Source: an uncultured Prevotellaceae bacterium
GTDB taxonomy: Bacteria > Bacteroidota > Bacteroidia > Bacteroidales > Muribaculaceae
Assembly (NCBI GenBank): GCA_900317325.1
Contig: ONGE01000021.1
Location: forward strand, 1 to 64,000
DNA length: 64,000 bases
Direction: 5' to 3'
The position numbers were made by a program, and so were the translations under genes. Below are positions 45,099 through 55,100 of this stretch, one piece after another. How positions within the stretch are numbered: position 1 is the first letter of the stretch; every line of letters begins with the position of its first letter. A model generated the notes under the pieces. That model had not been told where the DNA came from. It did not search any database and saw only the letters and a list, made by a program, of their open reading frames with translations.

Positions 45099-45392
45099 GG
45101 GCCTCGCCTTGAAAAAAGGAAGACAATAAATACAATAAATACAATAAATACAATAAATACAATAAATACTATGCTCTGCCACCTGATGCCATAATTAAAA
45201 ACAACTCAAACAACACAAACAACAAACCGCCACCCGCGGACAGGCCCCACGACATGTAGAGACGCAAAATTTTGCGTCTCGCTACGGCCGACATGGTTTT
45301 GAAGGGCCTCGCCTTGAAAAAAGGAAAACAATAAGTACAATAAATACTATACCCTGCCACCCGGTGCCATAATTAAAAACAACTCAAACAAC
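45099..45392. repeat. two copies of an ~90-115 bp intergenic repeat with a microsatellite
   Basis: Copy 1 (45099-45214) and copy 2 (45304-45392) share GGGCCTCGCCTTGAAAAAAG, an ACAATAA-TACAATAAATACTAT segment, CTGCCACC, TGCCATAATTAAAAACAACT and CAAACAAC. Copy 1 contains five perfect 9-bp units CAATAAATA (45124-45168), where copy 2 has about two. The start of copy 1 with its flank (22 bp ending CGCCTT) recurs inverted at about 60919-60940. Confidence 0.75.
45259..45280. repeat. 22-bp perfect palindrome
   Basis: A perfect palindrome with half-site GAGACGCAAAA, preceded by GTA. Palindromes of the GTAGAGACGC type are frequent in Bacteroidales intergenic DNA, as far as I recall. It lies between the two copies of the 45099-45392 repeat. 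Confidence 0.8.
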
Positions 45393-45465
45393 CATTAAAC
45401 AACTCAAACAACTTTTTTTTATTAATTCTGTTGTTCGAGTTGTTCAACGGTTGTTCAGGTTGTCT
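45377..45465 (-). terminator. 36-bp imperfect hairpin at the end of the 45468 gene
   Basis: Arms 45377-45412 and 45430-45465 pair over about 36 bp with a few mismatches; the inner part AACAACTCAAACAAC with GTTGTTCGAGTTGTT is almost perfect. The loop holds eight Ts. The right arm touches the stop of the 45468 gene. A related GTTGTT-rich element is at 58551-58629. Confidence 0.65.
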
Positions 45466-45467
45466 GA

Positions 45468-46322
45468 TTAATCTGCTCGCACGGCTCGCACGGTGAATCC
45501 GAAGTAGCGGTAGCGGCGCCAGGGGCTTGGATGTGGACTATTGAAGTATATATATTGGCTTGCATTGCTTTCATCGACATAGACTGAAGCGGTCTTGGAC
45601 CAAAGATAGCCGTAATTGCCAACTCTCTCGGGCAAAGAGCCATTCATGCTGCCCGCGAGCGGCAAGAGCATCGTGTTGCCATTGGTGCCGGTAACAAGGA
45701 TGCATACATCTCCATTGCTGATGGTGTACCTCTGCCAGGTGCAGTTGTCCATGAGTTCCCGCAACTGATCTATTGTCGGCATGCGCCACGCCGGGCCCCA
45801 GTTGATGTAGGCCGCATCGTCGGCAAGTTCCAGTTCGGTCTTGTTGTCGACAATGCCTAGCTCGCTGTTGATGCAGTACTTGGTCATGGTTGTCTCCGAG
45901 CCGTTGCACCACTTGTAGGTGCTCCAGTCATAAACCTCCTTGGGCGTTACCTCGCCCCAGGCGAAGTAGTCGCCGTATTCCTCGGGACTGCTGGCACCGA
46001 TATTGCATGTGGCCCACAGTGTGCCGCTGGGCAGGCCCAGGTCAACCCACTCGTGTTCGTCGCCCACGGGCTCATCGGGCCAATAACCTTTCATGATGTA
46101 ACTTACAATGCAGGTCACATCCGAGATGTTGACGGTTCCGTCCAGGTTCACGTCACCTTGTTCGATGCCTTTCATCACGTTGTCTATCAGGCGGGTAACG
46201 TCCGAGATGTTGACTGCTCCGTCCTGGTTCACGTCACCACGGGGATACTCCTGGGCGTGGGCAGTGAAAGAGGCCAGCATCAACAATGCCATAACTAAAA
46301 ATGAGCTGAGCTTGTTCATCAT
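45468..46322 (-). CDS. secreted dockerin-FISUMP protein
   Basis: A 284-residue exported protein started at 46322 (MMNKLSSFLVMALLMLASF, signal peptide ending in TAHAQ). The dockerin-like pair is N-terminal at about 28-80 (GDVNQDGAVNISDVTRLIDN and GDVNLDGTVNISDVTCIVSY). The FISUMP domain fills the rest (VDLGLPSGTLWATCNIGA, then YGDYFAWGE, YKWCNGSE, INWGPAWRMPT, ending FGFTVRAVRAD). FISUMP domains are widespread in Bacteroidetes and Fibrobacter surface proteins; their ligand is unknown. Own promoter at 46368-46398. Confidence 0.85.
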   Translation of the reverse strand: MMNKLSSFLVMALLMLASFTAHAQEYPRGDVNQDGAVNISDVTRLIDNVMKGIEQGDVNLDGTVNISDVTCIVSYIMKGYWPDEPVGDEHEWVDLGLPSGTLWATCNIGASSPEEYGDYFAWGEVTPKEVYDWSTYKWCNGSETTMTKYCINSELGIVDNKTELELADDAAYINWGPAWRMPTIDQLRELMDNCTWQRYTISNGDVCILVTGTNGNTMLLPLAGSMNGSLPERVGNYGYLWSKTASVYVDESNASQYIYFNSPHPSPWRRYRYFGFTVRAVRAD

Positions 46323-46367
46323 ATTCTGGAATTTATCGGTTAATGGTTTATACTGTTTTTGCTCCTG

Positions 46368-46398
46368 CAAAAATAGTGTTTTCATTCCAATTCTGCAA
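46368..46398 (-). promoter_or_regulatory. promoter of the dockerin-FISUMP gene
   Basis: Minus-strand TTG (46396-46398), 20-bp spacer, TATTTTTG (46368-46375): full consensus match, 46 bp before the start. Confidence 0.6.
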
Positions 46399-46486
46399 CG
46401 TTTCGGACAGCCTATATTAATCAAACAACGCGAGCATCACTGTTAAGGTTGTTTGAAAAAGTGGCGCCTTGGCGTGGGGCTGATGT

Positions 46487-48400
46487 TTAATTCTGATCGT
46501 CGTTCATCACGAGGTTGATCAGGAAGGTCACGTCGCTGATGTTGATGCTGCCGTCCTGGTTGACGTCGCCGCTGGGGAGCAGTTCGGTGCTGACATCTCC
46601 ACCCATCAGGAAGCTGATCAGGAAGGTCACGTCGCTGATATTCACGTAGCCGTCCTGGTTGACATCGCCTAACAGGCCGGGCTCATCGCCCGTGTCGATG
46701 CCCTCGATGTGCTGGAAGTTGCTCCATGCCACTGCGTTCTGGTAGCGTTCCACGCTGCGCATGGGCACATACAGGGTGGCATTCTGGAAAACCTCATCGG
46801 TGAAGTGGTTGACGCTCTCGCCGCTGCATGCAGGCGGGGTGGTGGCAAGGCAGGTCACCTTGCTGATGCCCGTGATGCCGCTGAAGGCGCTGGGGCGGAC
46901 CTCGAGGAGGGTCGAGGGCAGTTCCACTTGGGTAATGGAGGTGGCCTCACGGGCGGCCTGGTTGGCAATGACGGTCACGCCCTCGGGCACCTGGAGCACG
47001 CTTTGCTGCCAGCCAGTGGGCACACCCACCAGGGCGGTGAGTCCTGAGGGCGCATCACCCTCGGCACGAACTGGATCGGGTTTGGCCGTGAAGCCGCCGG
47101 TGGCATAGAGGCAACCGTCGTGGGCGGCGAAGTATTCACTTCCCTCGGCCACGTTGAATGCCCTCAACGACGTTGCTCCCACGCAGGGGTTACCGGTGAT
47201 GGTGGTCACCGTTGTGGGGACGGTGAACGAGTTGAGGTTGGTGCAGCGGAAGTAGGCATTCATGATGATGGTCTTCAGGCCCTCGGGCAGATAGGCCGTG
47301 GTCATGGGAACGCGGGTGAAGGCCGCACCGTCAATCTCCTCGAGCATGCCGTTGCTGGTGACCGAGGTGAGGTTGACGCACTGGCTGAAGGCCTGGCGGC
47401 CCACAAACTTGACATTCTTGAGGTTGATGCTGGTGTAGGGGTTGTCCTGCAGCGCGCAGGTGTCGAGCTTGACCAACGTGCTGGGCAGGTTCACGCTGGT
47501 GAGGTTGCAGCTGCTGAAGCACATCTTGCCGATTTCCTCCATGCCCTCGGGCAGGGTGAGGCTGGTGAGGTTGACGCAGTAGAAGAACACGTGACTGCCC
47601 AGCTTTTTCATGCCCTGAGGCAAGGTGATGCTGCTCACCTGGCTGTTGCTGAAGCAGCTGCTGCCGATCTCACAGTCGGGGTTGGGGATGTTGACACGGG
47701 TGAGCAACGTCTCGTAGAAGGCCCCCATGCCGATGCGCGTGATGCCGGCATGGAAATTCACCGTCTTGAGCGTGGGATTGCCGTAGAAGGCGTAGTCGCC
47801 GATCTCGGTAATCTGGTCGGGGATGGTGATGGAGGTGAGGTAGGTGGTGCCGCTGGTGCTGAACTGTGTGGGCTTGGCTCCGGGAGCGAAGATGATTTTG
47901 GTCTTCTCCTTGTTGGTGAGCATGGTGTAGGTCACGGTGCCCTGGGTCGAAGCCAAGTGGGCAAAGTAGGGATTGCCCGACAGCACGGTCACGCCCGCCA
48001 GCTTGTTGTTGTCGAAGGCCCTCGGGTGAATCAGCTCCATGGTCGTGGGCAGTTTCAACGAACCCATCTCGGTATAGGAGAATGCGCCCGCATCGATGAA
48101 GAAGTAGCCCTCGGGCAACTGCAGGATGGCCTGCTCGTTGAGTGTGCACCTGTAGAACGCGTTGGCACCGATGCCCGCCACATCATAGGTCACGCCGTCG
48201 TGGGTCACCTGGGTCTTGAAATCGGACGAAACGAGGTTGCTGTAGCCAGCCCCGCTGTCGGAATTGCTCTTGGGAATAATCTGCACCCAGTTGGTGCCTT
48301 CGATGACTTCATACTTGAATTTTCCAGAAGTGAACTGTGTCTGGGCCAGCGCACACAGCGCCAGCAGCCCGATCGAGAGTAATGAGAATATACGTTTCAT
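46487..48400 (-). CDS. secreted BspA-like LRR_5 protein with C-terminal dockerin
   Basis: A 637-residue exported protein (signal peptide 1-19). Residues about 60-540 are LRR_5 (BspA-like) repeats of about 23 residues, seen as I-T-S-x-x-x-P and L-P-x-G-x motifs (TSITIPDQITEIGDYAFYG, TSLTLPEGMEEIGKMCFSS). BspA-type LRRs commonly bind host or bacterial surface proteins. The end is a dockerin-like pair (about 577-632: GDVNQDGYVNISDVTFLISF and GDVNQDGSINISDVTFLINL), the two units nearly identical. The next gene upstream ends 120 bp away; no clear promoter found. Confidence 0.87.
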   Translation of the reverse strand: MKRIFSLLSIGLLALCALAQTQFTSGKFKYEVIEGTNWVQIIPKSNSDSGAGYSNLVSSDFKTQVTHDGVTYDVAGIGANAFYRCTLNEQAILQLPEGYFFIDAGAFSYTEMGSLKLPTTMELIHPRAFDNNKLAGVTVLSGNPYFAHLASTQGTVTYTMLTNKEKTKIIFAPGAKPTQFSTSGTTYLTSITIPDQITEIGDYAFYGNPTLKTVNFHAGITRIGMGAFYETLLTRVNIPNPDCEIGSSCFSNSQVSSITLPQGMKKLGSHVFFYCVNLTSLTLPEGMEEIGKMCFSSCNLTSVNLPSTLVKLDTCALQDNPYTSINLKNVKFVGRQAFSQCVNLTSVTSNGMLEEIDGAAFTRVPMTTAYLPEGLKTIIMNAYFRCTNLNSFTVPTTVTTITGNPCVGATSLRAFNVAEGSEYFAAHDGCLYATGGFTAKPDPVRAEGDAPSGLTALVGVPTGWQQSVLQVPEGVTVIANQAAREATSITQVELPSTLLEVRPSAFSGITGISKVTCLATTPPACSGESVNHFTDEVFQNATLYVPMRSVERYQNAVAWSNFQHIEGIDTGDEPGLLGDVNQDGYVNISDVTFLISFLMGGDVSTELLPSGDVNQDGSINISDVTFLINLVMNDDQN

Positions 48401-48520
48401 TTGGGTAACATAAGGCAGGTTCTATAATACTATTCAGGGCCCAATCGAGAGCAGAACCCGTTAAACTCTCCAGCAGGGCCCTTTTTCGTGCCAGCAAAGT
48501 CGCGCCTCGGTTCAGGCCGG

Positions 48521-49411
48521 TCATTCGGCGCTCATCACCAGGTTGATGAGCAGGCTGACGTCGGTAATGTTGATTTCGGCGTCCTGGTTGACATTGGCAT
48601 TCACTTCGTAGAAAGCACTGGGCGTGCTGCCCATCAGGTAGTTGATCAGGGTGATGACGTCCGAGATGTTCACATCGCCGTCGCCGTTCACATCGCCGCA
48701 CAACCGCTCGTAGGTGTAGCCTATCTCGGTGACGGGGAGTTCCACATTGGTGCCGCACCCCTGCATGACGGTTGCATTGGGGAAGTCCTCGCTGTTGGCA
48801 TAGTCGATGAAACTCGTCCAATTGTCGGTGTAGGTCATCGCCTTGCCTCGAATGCCCGAGGTGTAGAACGGGGCGTAGTCGCTGCCCATGGTGCAGTTGT
48901 CATCATCCTCGGCATCAAAGACGATGGTCACGAGCAGGCTCTTGCCATAGGTGAAAGAGAACGGTTCCTGGATTTCCATGACAAGGTCTTGGTCCTCGCC
49001 GTAGCTCTCGAGCAGGTCCAGGTCATATCGGCCCTCGGCAACAAGCTGGCCGAAAGTGAAGAACTGCTTCACGCCATCCTCGTTGACAGCGAACTCGGTG
49101 GCATCGATTTCCTGGAGATAGACCTTGGCATTGCGGACAATCTCCTCGAAGGTTTCATTATGGAACTTGAAATTCAGGTGCTTGATGCTCACACCCTCCT
49201 TGTCGGCCATGACGGTCAACATGTCGGGGGTGAAAATCATCTGTACACCGGTGTGGGCCAGATAGAAGTTGGTCGGAGCCATGTCAAAGTAGGAGCTGTT
49301 GTAAACTTCGGTGGGATTGTAATAGTCTCCCACCTCGATCCAGCCAAGGAACTGGGCCTGGACCGTCATGGTCATCACAGCGGCAAAAACAAGAGATAAT
49401 ATTTTCTTCAT
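48521..49411 (-). CDS. secreted protein of unknown fold with C-terminal dockerin
   Basis: A 296-residue exported protein (MKKILSLVFAAVMTMTVQAQ signal peptide). Residues about 20-235 form a domain I do not recognise; it is acidic, has VGDYYNPTEVYNSSYFDM near its start, an ATEFAVNEDGVKQF segment in the middle and a SLLVTIVFDAEDDDN strand typical of beta-sandwich adhesins. The dockerin-like pair ends the protein (about 238-295: GDVNGDGDVNISDVITLINY and ANVNQDAEINITDVSLLINL; the second loop lacks one glycine). Own full promoter at 49502-49533. Function unknown. Confidence 0.8.
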   Translation of the reverse strand: MKKILSLVFAAVMTMTVQAQFLGWIEVGDYYNPTEVYNSSYFDMAPTNFYLAHTGVQMIFTPDMLTVMADKEGVSIKHLNFKFHNETFEEIVRNAKVYLQEIDATEFAVNEDGVKQFFTFGQLVAEGRYDLDLLESYGEDQDLVMEIQEPFSFTYGKSLLVTIVFDAEDDDNCTMGSDYAPFYTSGIRGKAMTYTDNWTSFIDYANSEDFPNATVMQGCGTNVELPVTEIGYTYERLCGDVNGDGDVNISDVITLINYLMGSTPSAFYEVNANVNQDAEINITDVSLLINLVMSAE

Positions 49412-49501
49412 AACTTAAGGAGAATAAAAGTTAACTATATGAATAACAACATATTTATGCTCGATTTCCATATCGGAAACAGAGTGGATATCAATCACCC
49501 A

Positions 49502-49533
49502 CAAAAATACAAAAACACAGGAAAAAAATCCAA
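49502..49533 (-). promoter_or_regulatory. promoter of the 48521-49411 gene
   Basis: Minus-strand TTG (49531-49533), 21-bp spacer, TATTTTTG (49502-49509): consensus match, about 90 bp before the start. It lies just beyond the T tract of the terminator at 49551-49580, so the two transcription units are insulated. Confidence 0.55.
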
Positions 49534-49550
49534 AAAGAGGTGAAAAAAAG

Positions 49551-49580
49551 AACGCAACCACCGATTCCGGCAGTCGCGTT
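49551..49580 (-). terminator. terminator of the LRR-dockerin operon
   Basis: Imperfect stem AACGC (49551-49555) with GCGTT (49576-49580), inner CCG with CGG, followed in the minus direction by seven Ts (49543-49549). It is about 58 bp past the stop of the 49638 gene. Confidence 0.7.
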
Positions 49581-49637
49581 TTATGTTGGCGGGAGAGGGC
49601 TCACTCCTCTCGCTTTGAAGTCATCAACAGGTAATCG

Positions 49638-52127
49638 CTATTCGCTCAGGATGATGTCGATAATGGTGTTGATGTCGGCGATATTGACCTCGCCGTCACC
49701 GTTGACGTCTCCGAGGCTATCATAGGCCCCATGCAGAACCATGTCGATGGCCGAATTCACGTCGGCGATATTGATTTCGCCGTCAATGTTCACGTCACCC
49801 TTCATGAGGTCGTCCACAATCTGCCCGAAATAGGGGTACCAACAGTCGTTGGCCCGATAGGCGTCGGCCGTGCCGTGAGGCACATGCAGCGTGCGACCGG
49901 AATAGTCAAAACCGTTATAACTGAAAACGTTGAAGAAATAATACTCGACCGTCAGGCTCGAGGGGTCGGTGATGTAACAGTACACATCGGCCAGTTGCCA
50001 GCAGCTGGTGAACGCAAAGACCCCGATAGTCGTGACCGAGCGCGGGATGGTCAAGCTCTTCAGGCCTCCGCAGTACAGGAACGCCTCCTCGCCGATGGAG
50101 GTGACAGAGCTGGGGATGACGATGCTGGCGATGCTGCCGAAGTAATAAAACGCCTGGGGGCCAATCGCTGTGACGGTGTTAGGAATAATCGTGCTTGCAG
50201 AGCCCCCGATCAAGGTATTGGTTGCCGTCTCGATGATAGCATTGCAATTGTCGCGGGAATCGTAGGCCGTGTTGCCGCTCTCCACGACGAGGCTCGTCAG
50301 GTTGTCGCAACCCGAGAATGGCCCCTGGCCGATGGCCGTCACTGTGCTGGGAATAGTCACGCTCGTCAAGCTCTTGCATTGGCAGAATGCAAGGTCACCG
50401 ATGGTTTTAACGGAAATGGGGATGGTTATGTCCTCCAGGCTACTGCAGCTAGAAAACGCGCTGCTGCCAATGACTTTTACTGAATTAGGGATTGTCACAC
50501 GCCTCAGGTTGGTTTCCCAAGAGAATGCCTCATCAGCTATACCCGTCGTACCTTCTCTTAACGTGATCTCTTGGGGCGACGGGCCCTTGTATGTATAAGC
50601 GACCAATCCGGCATACACAACTCCGTCGGGCTGGTTGTCAAGCCAGGGGGTATACATGAACGCCCAGTAGCCAATGGAAGTGACTGAGCCCGCGATGGTC
50701 ACGCTTGTCAGGTTCGCGCAGCTACAGAATGCCCGTTCGCCAATGGTGGCGACCGAACTCGGGATGACGATGCTCGTCAAGCCGTGGCACCCCGCGAATG
50801 CTTGACCACCGATTGTGGTGACAGTGCCCGGGATGACCGTTTTTTTACAACCTGCAATCAAGGTATTGCTTGCCGTCTCGATGATGGCGTTGCAATTGTT
50901 GCGGGAATCGTAGGCCGTGTTGCCGCTCTCCACGGTGATGCTCGACAGATTATCACAGGAGATGAATATTCCCGCCCCAATAGATTGCACCGAGCTGGGG
51001 ATGACCATGCTCGTCAGGCTGGGGCAATTCTCGAACATATTCTGGCCGATGGTGGTAACCGAGTTGCCGAGGGTAAAGGTCCTCAAGCCAGTACAGTTCC
51101 GGAATGCTTCGTCGCCGAGGGTGGTGACCGAGTTAGGGATGGTCACGTTCGTCAGGCCTTTGCAGTAGAGGAAAGCTTCATTGCCAATGGTGGTGACCGA
51201 GTTGCCGAAGTTCACGCTCGTCAAACCGTAGCAATTATAGAACGCCCCCTCGCCGATGGTGATGACAGAGTTGGGGATGGTTACGCTCGGCAAGTTATAG
51301 CAGTAGGAGAACGTTTCATTGCCGATGGTGGTGACCGAACTGCCGATGTTTACGCTCCTCAGGCCACTGCAGCTGGCGAAGGCTCGATCGCCCAGGGTGG
51401 TGACAGAGTTAGGGATGGTCACGCTCGTCAAGCCATCGCAGGAAGAGAACGCCCTGTCGCCGATGGTGATAATGGAGTTCGGGATGGTAATGCTCGTCAT
51501 GGAGGAACAGCCGCTGAAAGCATTGCAGCCGATAGCTGTGACGGTATTGGGGATGACTGTGCCCTTGCAACCCACCGCCAATGTGTTGGTTGCCGTCTCG
51601 ATGATGGCATTGCAACTGTTGCGGGAATCGAAGATCGGGTTACCACTTGCCACGACGAGGCTCACCAGGTTCTTACAGTAATAGAATAAATTCTCGCCAA
51701 TGGAGGTGACCGACTTGGGGATGGTCATGCCCGTCAGGCCTTCGCAGCCAGAAAAGGCCGACTCCTCGATGGTGGTGACCGAACCCGGGATGACGATGTT
51801 CGTCAGGCTATTACTATAGCTGAACGCATGGCTGCCGATAGAGATGACGGAGTTAGGGATGGTTACGCCCGTCAAGTTGCGACAGTCCGAGAACGCGTAG
51901 TAGCCGATAGCCGTAACCGAGTAGGTGCTGCCGTTGTGGGTGACAGTGGCGGGAATGGTCACGTTGCCGGAGTATCGGTCGGGAGATATTGTGACTTCGA
52001 CAGTGCCCTGGACATCGAGATAATTGTAGTAGATGCCGCCCACCTCAAAATCGTAGTTGGCGGCAGTGGCACTGGCCGGCAACAGCAGGGCCAGCAGCAG
52101 GAGTATGGTTTTAATCAAGCTTTTCAT
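49638..52127 (-). CDS. secreted LRR_5 protein with C-terminal dockerin (operon gene 3)
   Basis: An 829-residue exported protein. The signal peptide (MKSLIKTILLLLALLLPASA) is identical to that of the next gene upstream. Residues about 45-740 carry some 25 LRR_5 repeats of 23 residues with a strong pattern (TSVTIPNSVTTLGDRAFASC), interrupted by AYDSRNNCNAIIETASNTLI-type linkers that recur in the sister proteins. The end is the dockerin-like pair (about 774-827: GDVNIDGEINIADVNSAIDM and GDVNGDGEVNIADINTIIDI), of the NIADVN flavour. It starts 44 bp after the stop of the upstream sister gene; likely last gene of a three-gene operon. Confidence 0.88.
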   Translation of the reverse strand: MKSLIKTILLLLALLLPASATAANYDFEVGGIYYNYLDVQGTVEVTISPDRYSGNVTIPATVTHNGSTYSVTAIGYYAFSDCRNLTGVTIPNSVISIGSHAFSYSNSLTNIVIPGSVTTIEESAFSGCEGLTGMTIPKSVTSIGENLFYYCKNLVSLVVASGNPIFDSRNSCNAIIETATNTLAVGCKGTVIPNTVTAIGCNAFSGCSSMTSITIPNSIITIGDRAFSSCDGLTSVTIPNSVTTLGDRAFASCSGLRSVNIGSSVTTIGNETFSYCYNLPSVTIPNSVITIGEGAFYNCYGLTSVNFGNSVTTIGNEAFLYCKGLTNVTIPNSVTTLGDEAFRNCTGLRTFTLGNSVTTIGQNMFENCPSLTSMVIPSSVQSIGAGIFISCDNLSSITVESGNTAYDSRNNCNAIIETASNTLIAGCKKTVIPGTVTTIGGQAFAGCHGLTSIVIPSSVATIGERAFCSCANLTSVTIAGSVTSIGYWAFMYTPWLDNQPDGVVYAGLVAYTYKGPSPQEITLREGTTGIADEAFSWETNLRRVTIPNSVKVIGSSAFSSCSSLEDITIPISVKTIGDLAFCQCKSLTSVTIPSTVTAIGQGPFSGCDNLTSLVVESGNTAYDSRDNCNAIIETATNTLIGGSASTIIPNTVTAIGPQAFYYFGSIASIVIPSSVTSIGEEAFLYCGGLKSLTIPRSVTTIGVFAFTSCWQLADVYCYITDPSSLTVEYYFFNVFSYNGFDYSGRTLHVPHGTADAYRANDCWYPYFGQIVDDLMKGDVNIDGEINIADVNSAIDMVLHGAYDSLGDVNGDGEVNIADINTIIDIILSE

Positions 52128-52181
52128 TGTCGTTTGGTGTTATTGCGTTTATTTTATTGTCTCAAAATCGGTCAGCATAAC
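52083..52181. repeat. 99-bp direct repeat, copy A
   Basis: Identical over 99 bp to 55250-55348 (copy B), read side by side. It covers the signal-peptide codons and start of the 49638 gene, the whole 44-bp spacer and the last codons of the 52172 gene. It marks a recent tandem duplication or gene conversion. Confidence 0.85.
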
Positions 52182-55100
52182 ACGGCACGCACAGTGACGC
52201 CGCTGCAACGATCGGAATTGTTCCTGTAAGTGTATTCTGAATTGAAGTACAAGGTGAGGGCGACGTTCGCGTTGGATGAGTGAAGCGTGCGCGTCCAGTA
52301 GATGCCGAGATTTCCCGATTTGTAAAGGTCATCGTTGTAGTAATAGCCCGTGGCGGGCAAGAACAGGGTGTTCCCGTTAGGTCCGGTAGCCAGTTGACCA
52401 ACCACACCATTTATCGTAGCTCTTTGCCACATACAGCTGTCGATGAGTTCATTAACCTGCTCAAGCGACGGCATTTGCCACGACGGGCCCCAATTGACGT
52501 AGGCGGCATCATCCTCGGGCTCCAATTCCGTCTTGCCGTCTTTAGAATAGTACTTTGTCAGCTTGTAATTGGCATACCACTTGTAAGTGAACCACTCATA
52601 GTTATCCTTGGGTGCGGTCTCGCCCCAGGCGAAGTAGTCGCCATTCTCCTCGGGGCTGTTGGCGCCGATGTTGCACGTTGCCCACAGCGTGCCGCTGGGC
52701 AGGCCCAGGTCAACCCACTCGTGGTCATCCTGTGAGGGAGAGCCGCCGCCCAGGATGATGTCGATGATGGCATTGATGTCGGCAATGGTAACCTCGCCAT
52801 CGCCGTTCACGTCGGCGGAATGGAAATCACCGTTGCCGCTCAGGATGATATCGACGGTGGCGTTCACGTCGGCGATATTCACCTCGTCGTCGTTATTCAC
52901 GTCGCCCTGAAGCCTGCCAAAGACTGTGAAGACATAGGTCTCACCATAGGCCTCGCAAGTGCCGGCCTCGTTAGTAACCCTGTAGCGAACATAATAGGTG
53001 CCTCCATCGTTAAAGGTATAATCCACCTCATCCTGATTGAATTGCAGGATGATATTTTCAAAGTCGGGGTCGGTTGCTATCTCCCAGACGCTATGGGCCA
53101 CCGCATCGGAGGGATAACCTGTGAAAAGGATTTGTATTGGCGCCTTCCCGCCAAGTTCACCATTATTCAACTCGTAGATCAAATCTAAACAGTCCATTAT
53201 AGAACGGCAATCCACAGCCTGAGTTAAGAAGTAATCGCTCTCGATAGTCTGGCTGATTCCCCAATACTTCAAGAAGCGATCGCCAGAGAGCACAAAAGAG
53301 GTGTTGCACAGCGGAGGCACAATCTCGACACCCTGATCCAGGGCAGGAAAACTCTCGACGACTTCATGCTCTTGCCATTCATAGTCATCAGACACCAGCG
53401 TGTGGTAAGTCAGCTTGATGTCGCGATCGACCACCTGTCGTGTGCCATTTACCGTATAGTAAGGGATGGCGTCACCATTGCCGTCAATGTTGAACGTGAG
53501 CAGGTCGCACGGGGTATCGTTGTTGACGGACATGTCATTCATCTCCAGGATGTAGTCGGTATAGTTGACTACCCAGCAATAATAGGTGTCATTGCCTTCC
53601 ACGATTTTGTAGCCCGTATTGGGGATGACCTGACCGAGCGTGGACGTTGAGTCGTTCCAGCTGATGCCGGGAATCTCCTCGGCATTGTCACTTCCTGCAG
53701 AGCCAAAGCTGTACCATACCGGTTGCTCACCCGATGCCGAGTGGTAGCTCATTCCCACCCCATCGGTATCATAGACGACATAAATCATATTCAGACCGGA
53801 AGCCGCATTGGGAGCCATCTCAATGACCGGGAATTCCTCCACGCCGGTAAACACCAGCCGGCTGTCGCCAATCTTCAGGTCCTCCACAATCAGCCCGAAA
53901 CAGTGAGACCACGCCCGTTCATTCTGATAAGCATTAGCCGTCCCGAAGGGCACATGAAGCGTGCGGCCCGAATAGTCGCCATCATGAGTATTACCATACC
54001 CGCCATCATAATAGAAAGTAAATACATCAAGCGACAAGCTCGAGGGATCGGTGATGTAGCAGTACACATCCATCAAGGCATGGCAGTTCATAAAGGCACT
54101 CTGGCCGATGGTTGTCACACAACCGGGAATCGTCACGCTCGTCAAGCCTTCGCAGCCATAGAACGCACTCTCACCGATGGCGGTGATAGAGTTGGGGATG
54201 ATCGTGTTGTCACAACCTTGCATCAATGTATTGCTTGCCGTCTCGATGAGCGCGTTACAATTGCCACGGGAGTCGTATGCCGTGTTGCCGCTTTCCACGA
54301 CGATGGCCGTTAAACCGGTGCAGCCGTTAAATGCCGCGCTACCGATGGAGGTGACCGACGTGGGGATGAACAAGTTCGTCAAGCTATGGCAGCTAAGAAA
54401 AGCCTGATCGCCGATGGTGGTCACAGAATTGCCAAGGTTCAAGTTCGCGAGGCTGCTGCAGCCACTGAACGCCCATTTACCGATGGTGGTGACGGCATCA
54501 CCGATGGTCACGCTCGTCAGGTTCTCGCACTCGTCGAAAGCCGACTCCCCAATGACCGTAACCGAGTTAGGGATATCCACACTCGTCAGGCCATTGCAAC
54601 AACGGAAAGCTTCCTCACCGATGGCGGTGACCGAGCCCGGGATGTTGAAGCTCGTCAAGCCGATGCAACCGCTAAACCCGTAGTTGCCGATGGCGGTGAC
54701 CGAATTAGGGATGACAGTATTCTGGCAACCTGCAATCAAGGTATTGCTTGCCGTCTCAATAATGGCATTACAACCATCACGGGAATCATATATTGTGTTT
54801 CCGCTTTCCACAGTGAGGCTCGTCAGGTTATCGCAGAAACCGAACGCACCATTGCCGATGGACGTGACAGAGCTCGGAATGGTTACGCTCGTCAGGTTGC
54901 GGCAAACACAGAACGCTTCCTCGCCCAGGGTGGTGACGGAGCCTGGGATGGTCACGCTCGTCAAACCGATGCAGTCATAGAACGCATCGGTGCCGATTGA
55001 CGTGACAGAGCTCGGGATGACCACGCTCGTCATGTTTTCAGAACGACCGAAGGCCCACTCACCGATGGCGGTGACCGGGTAGGTGATGCCATCGAAGGTG

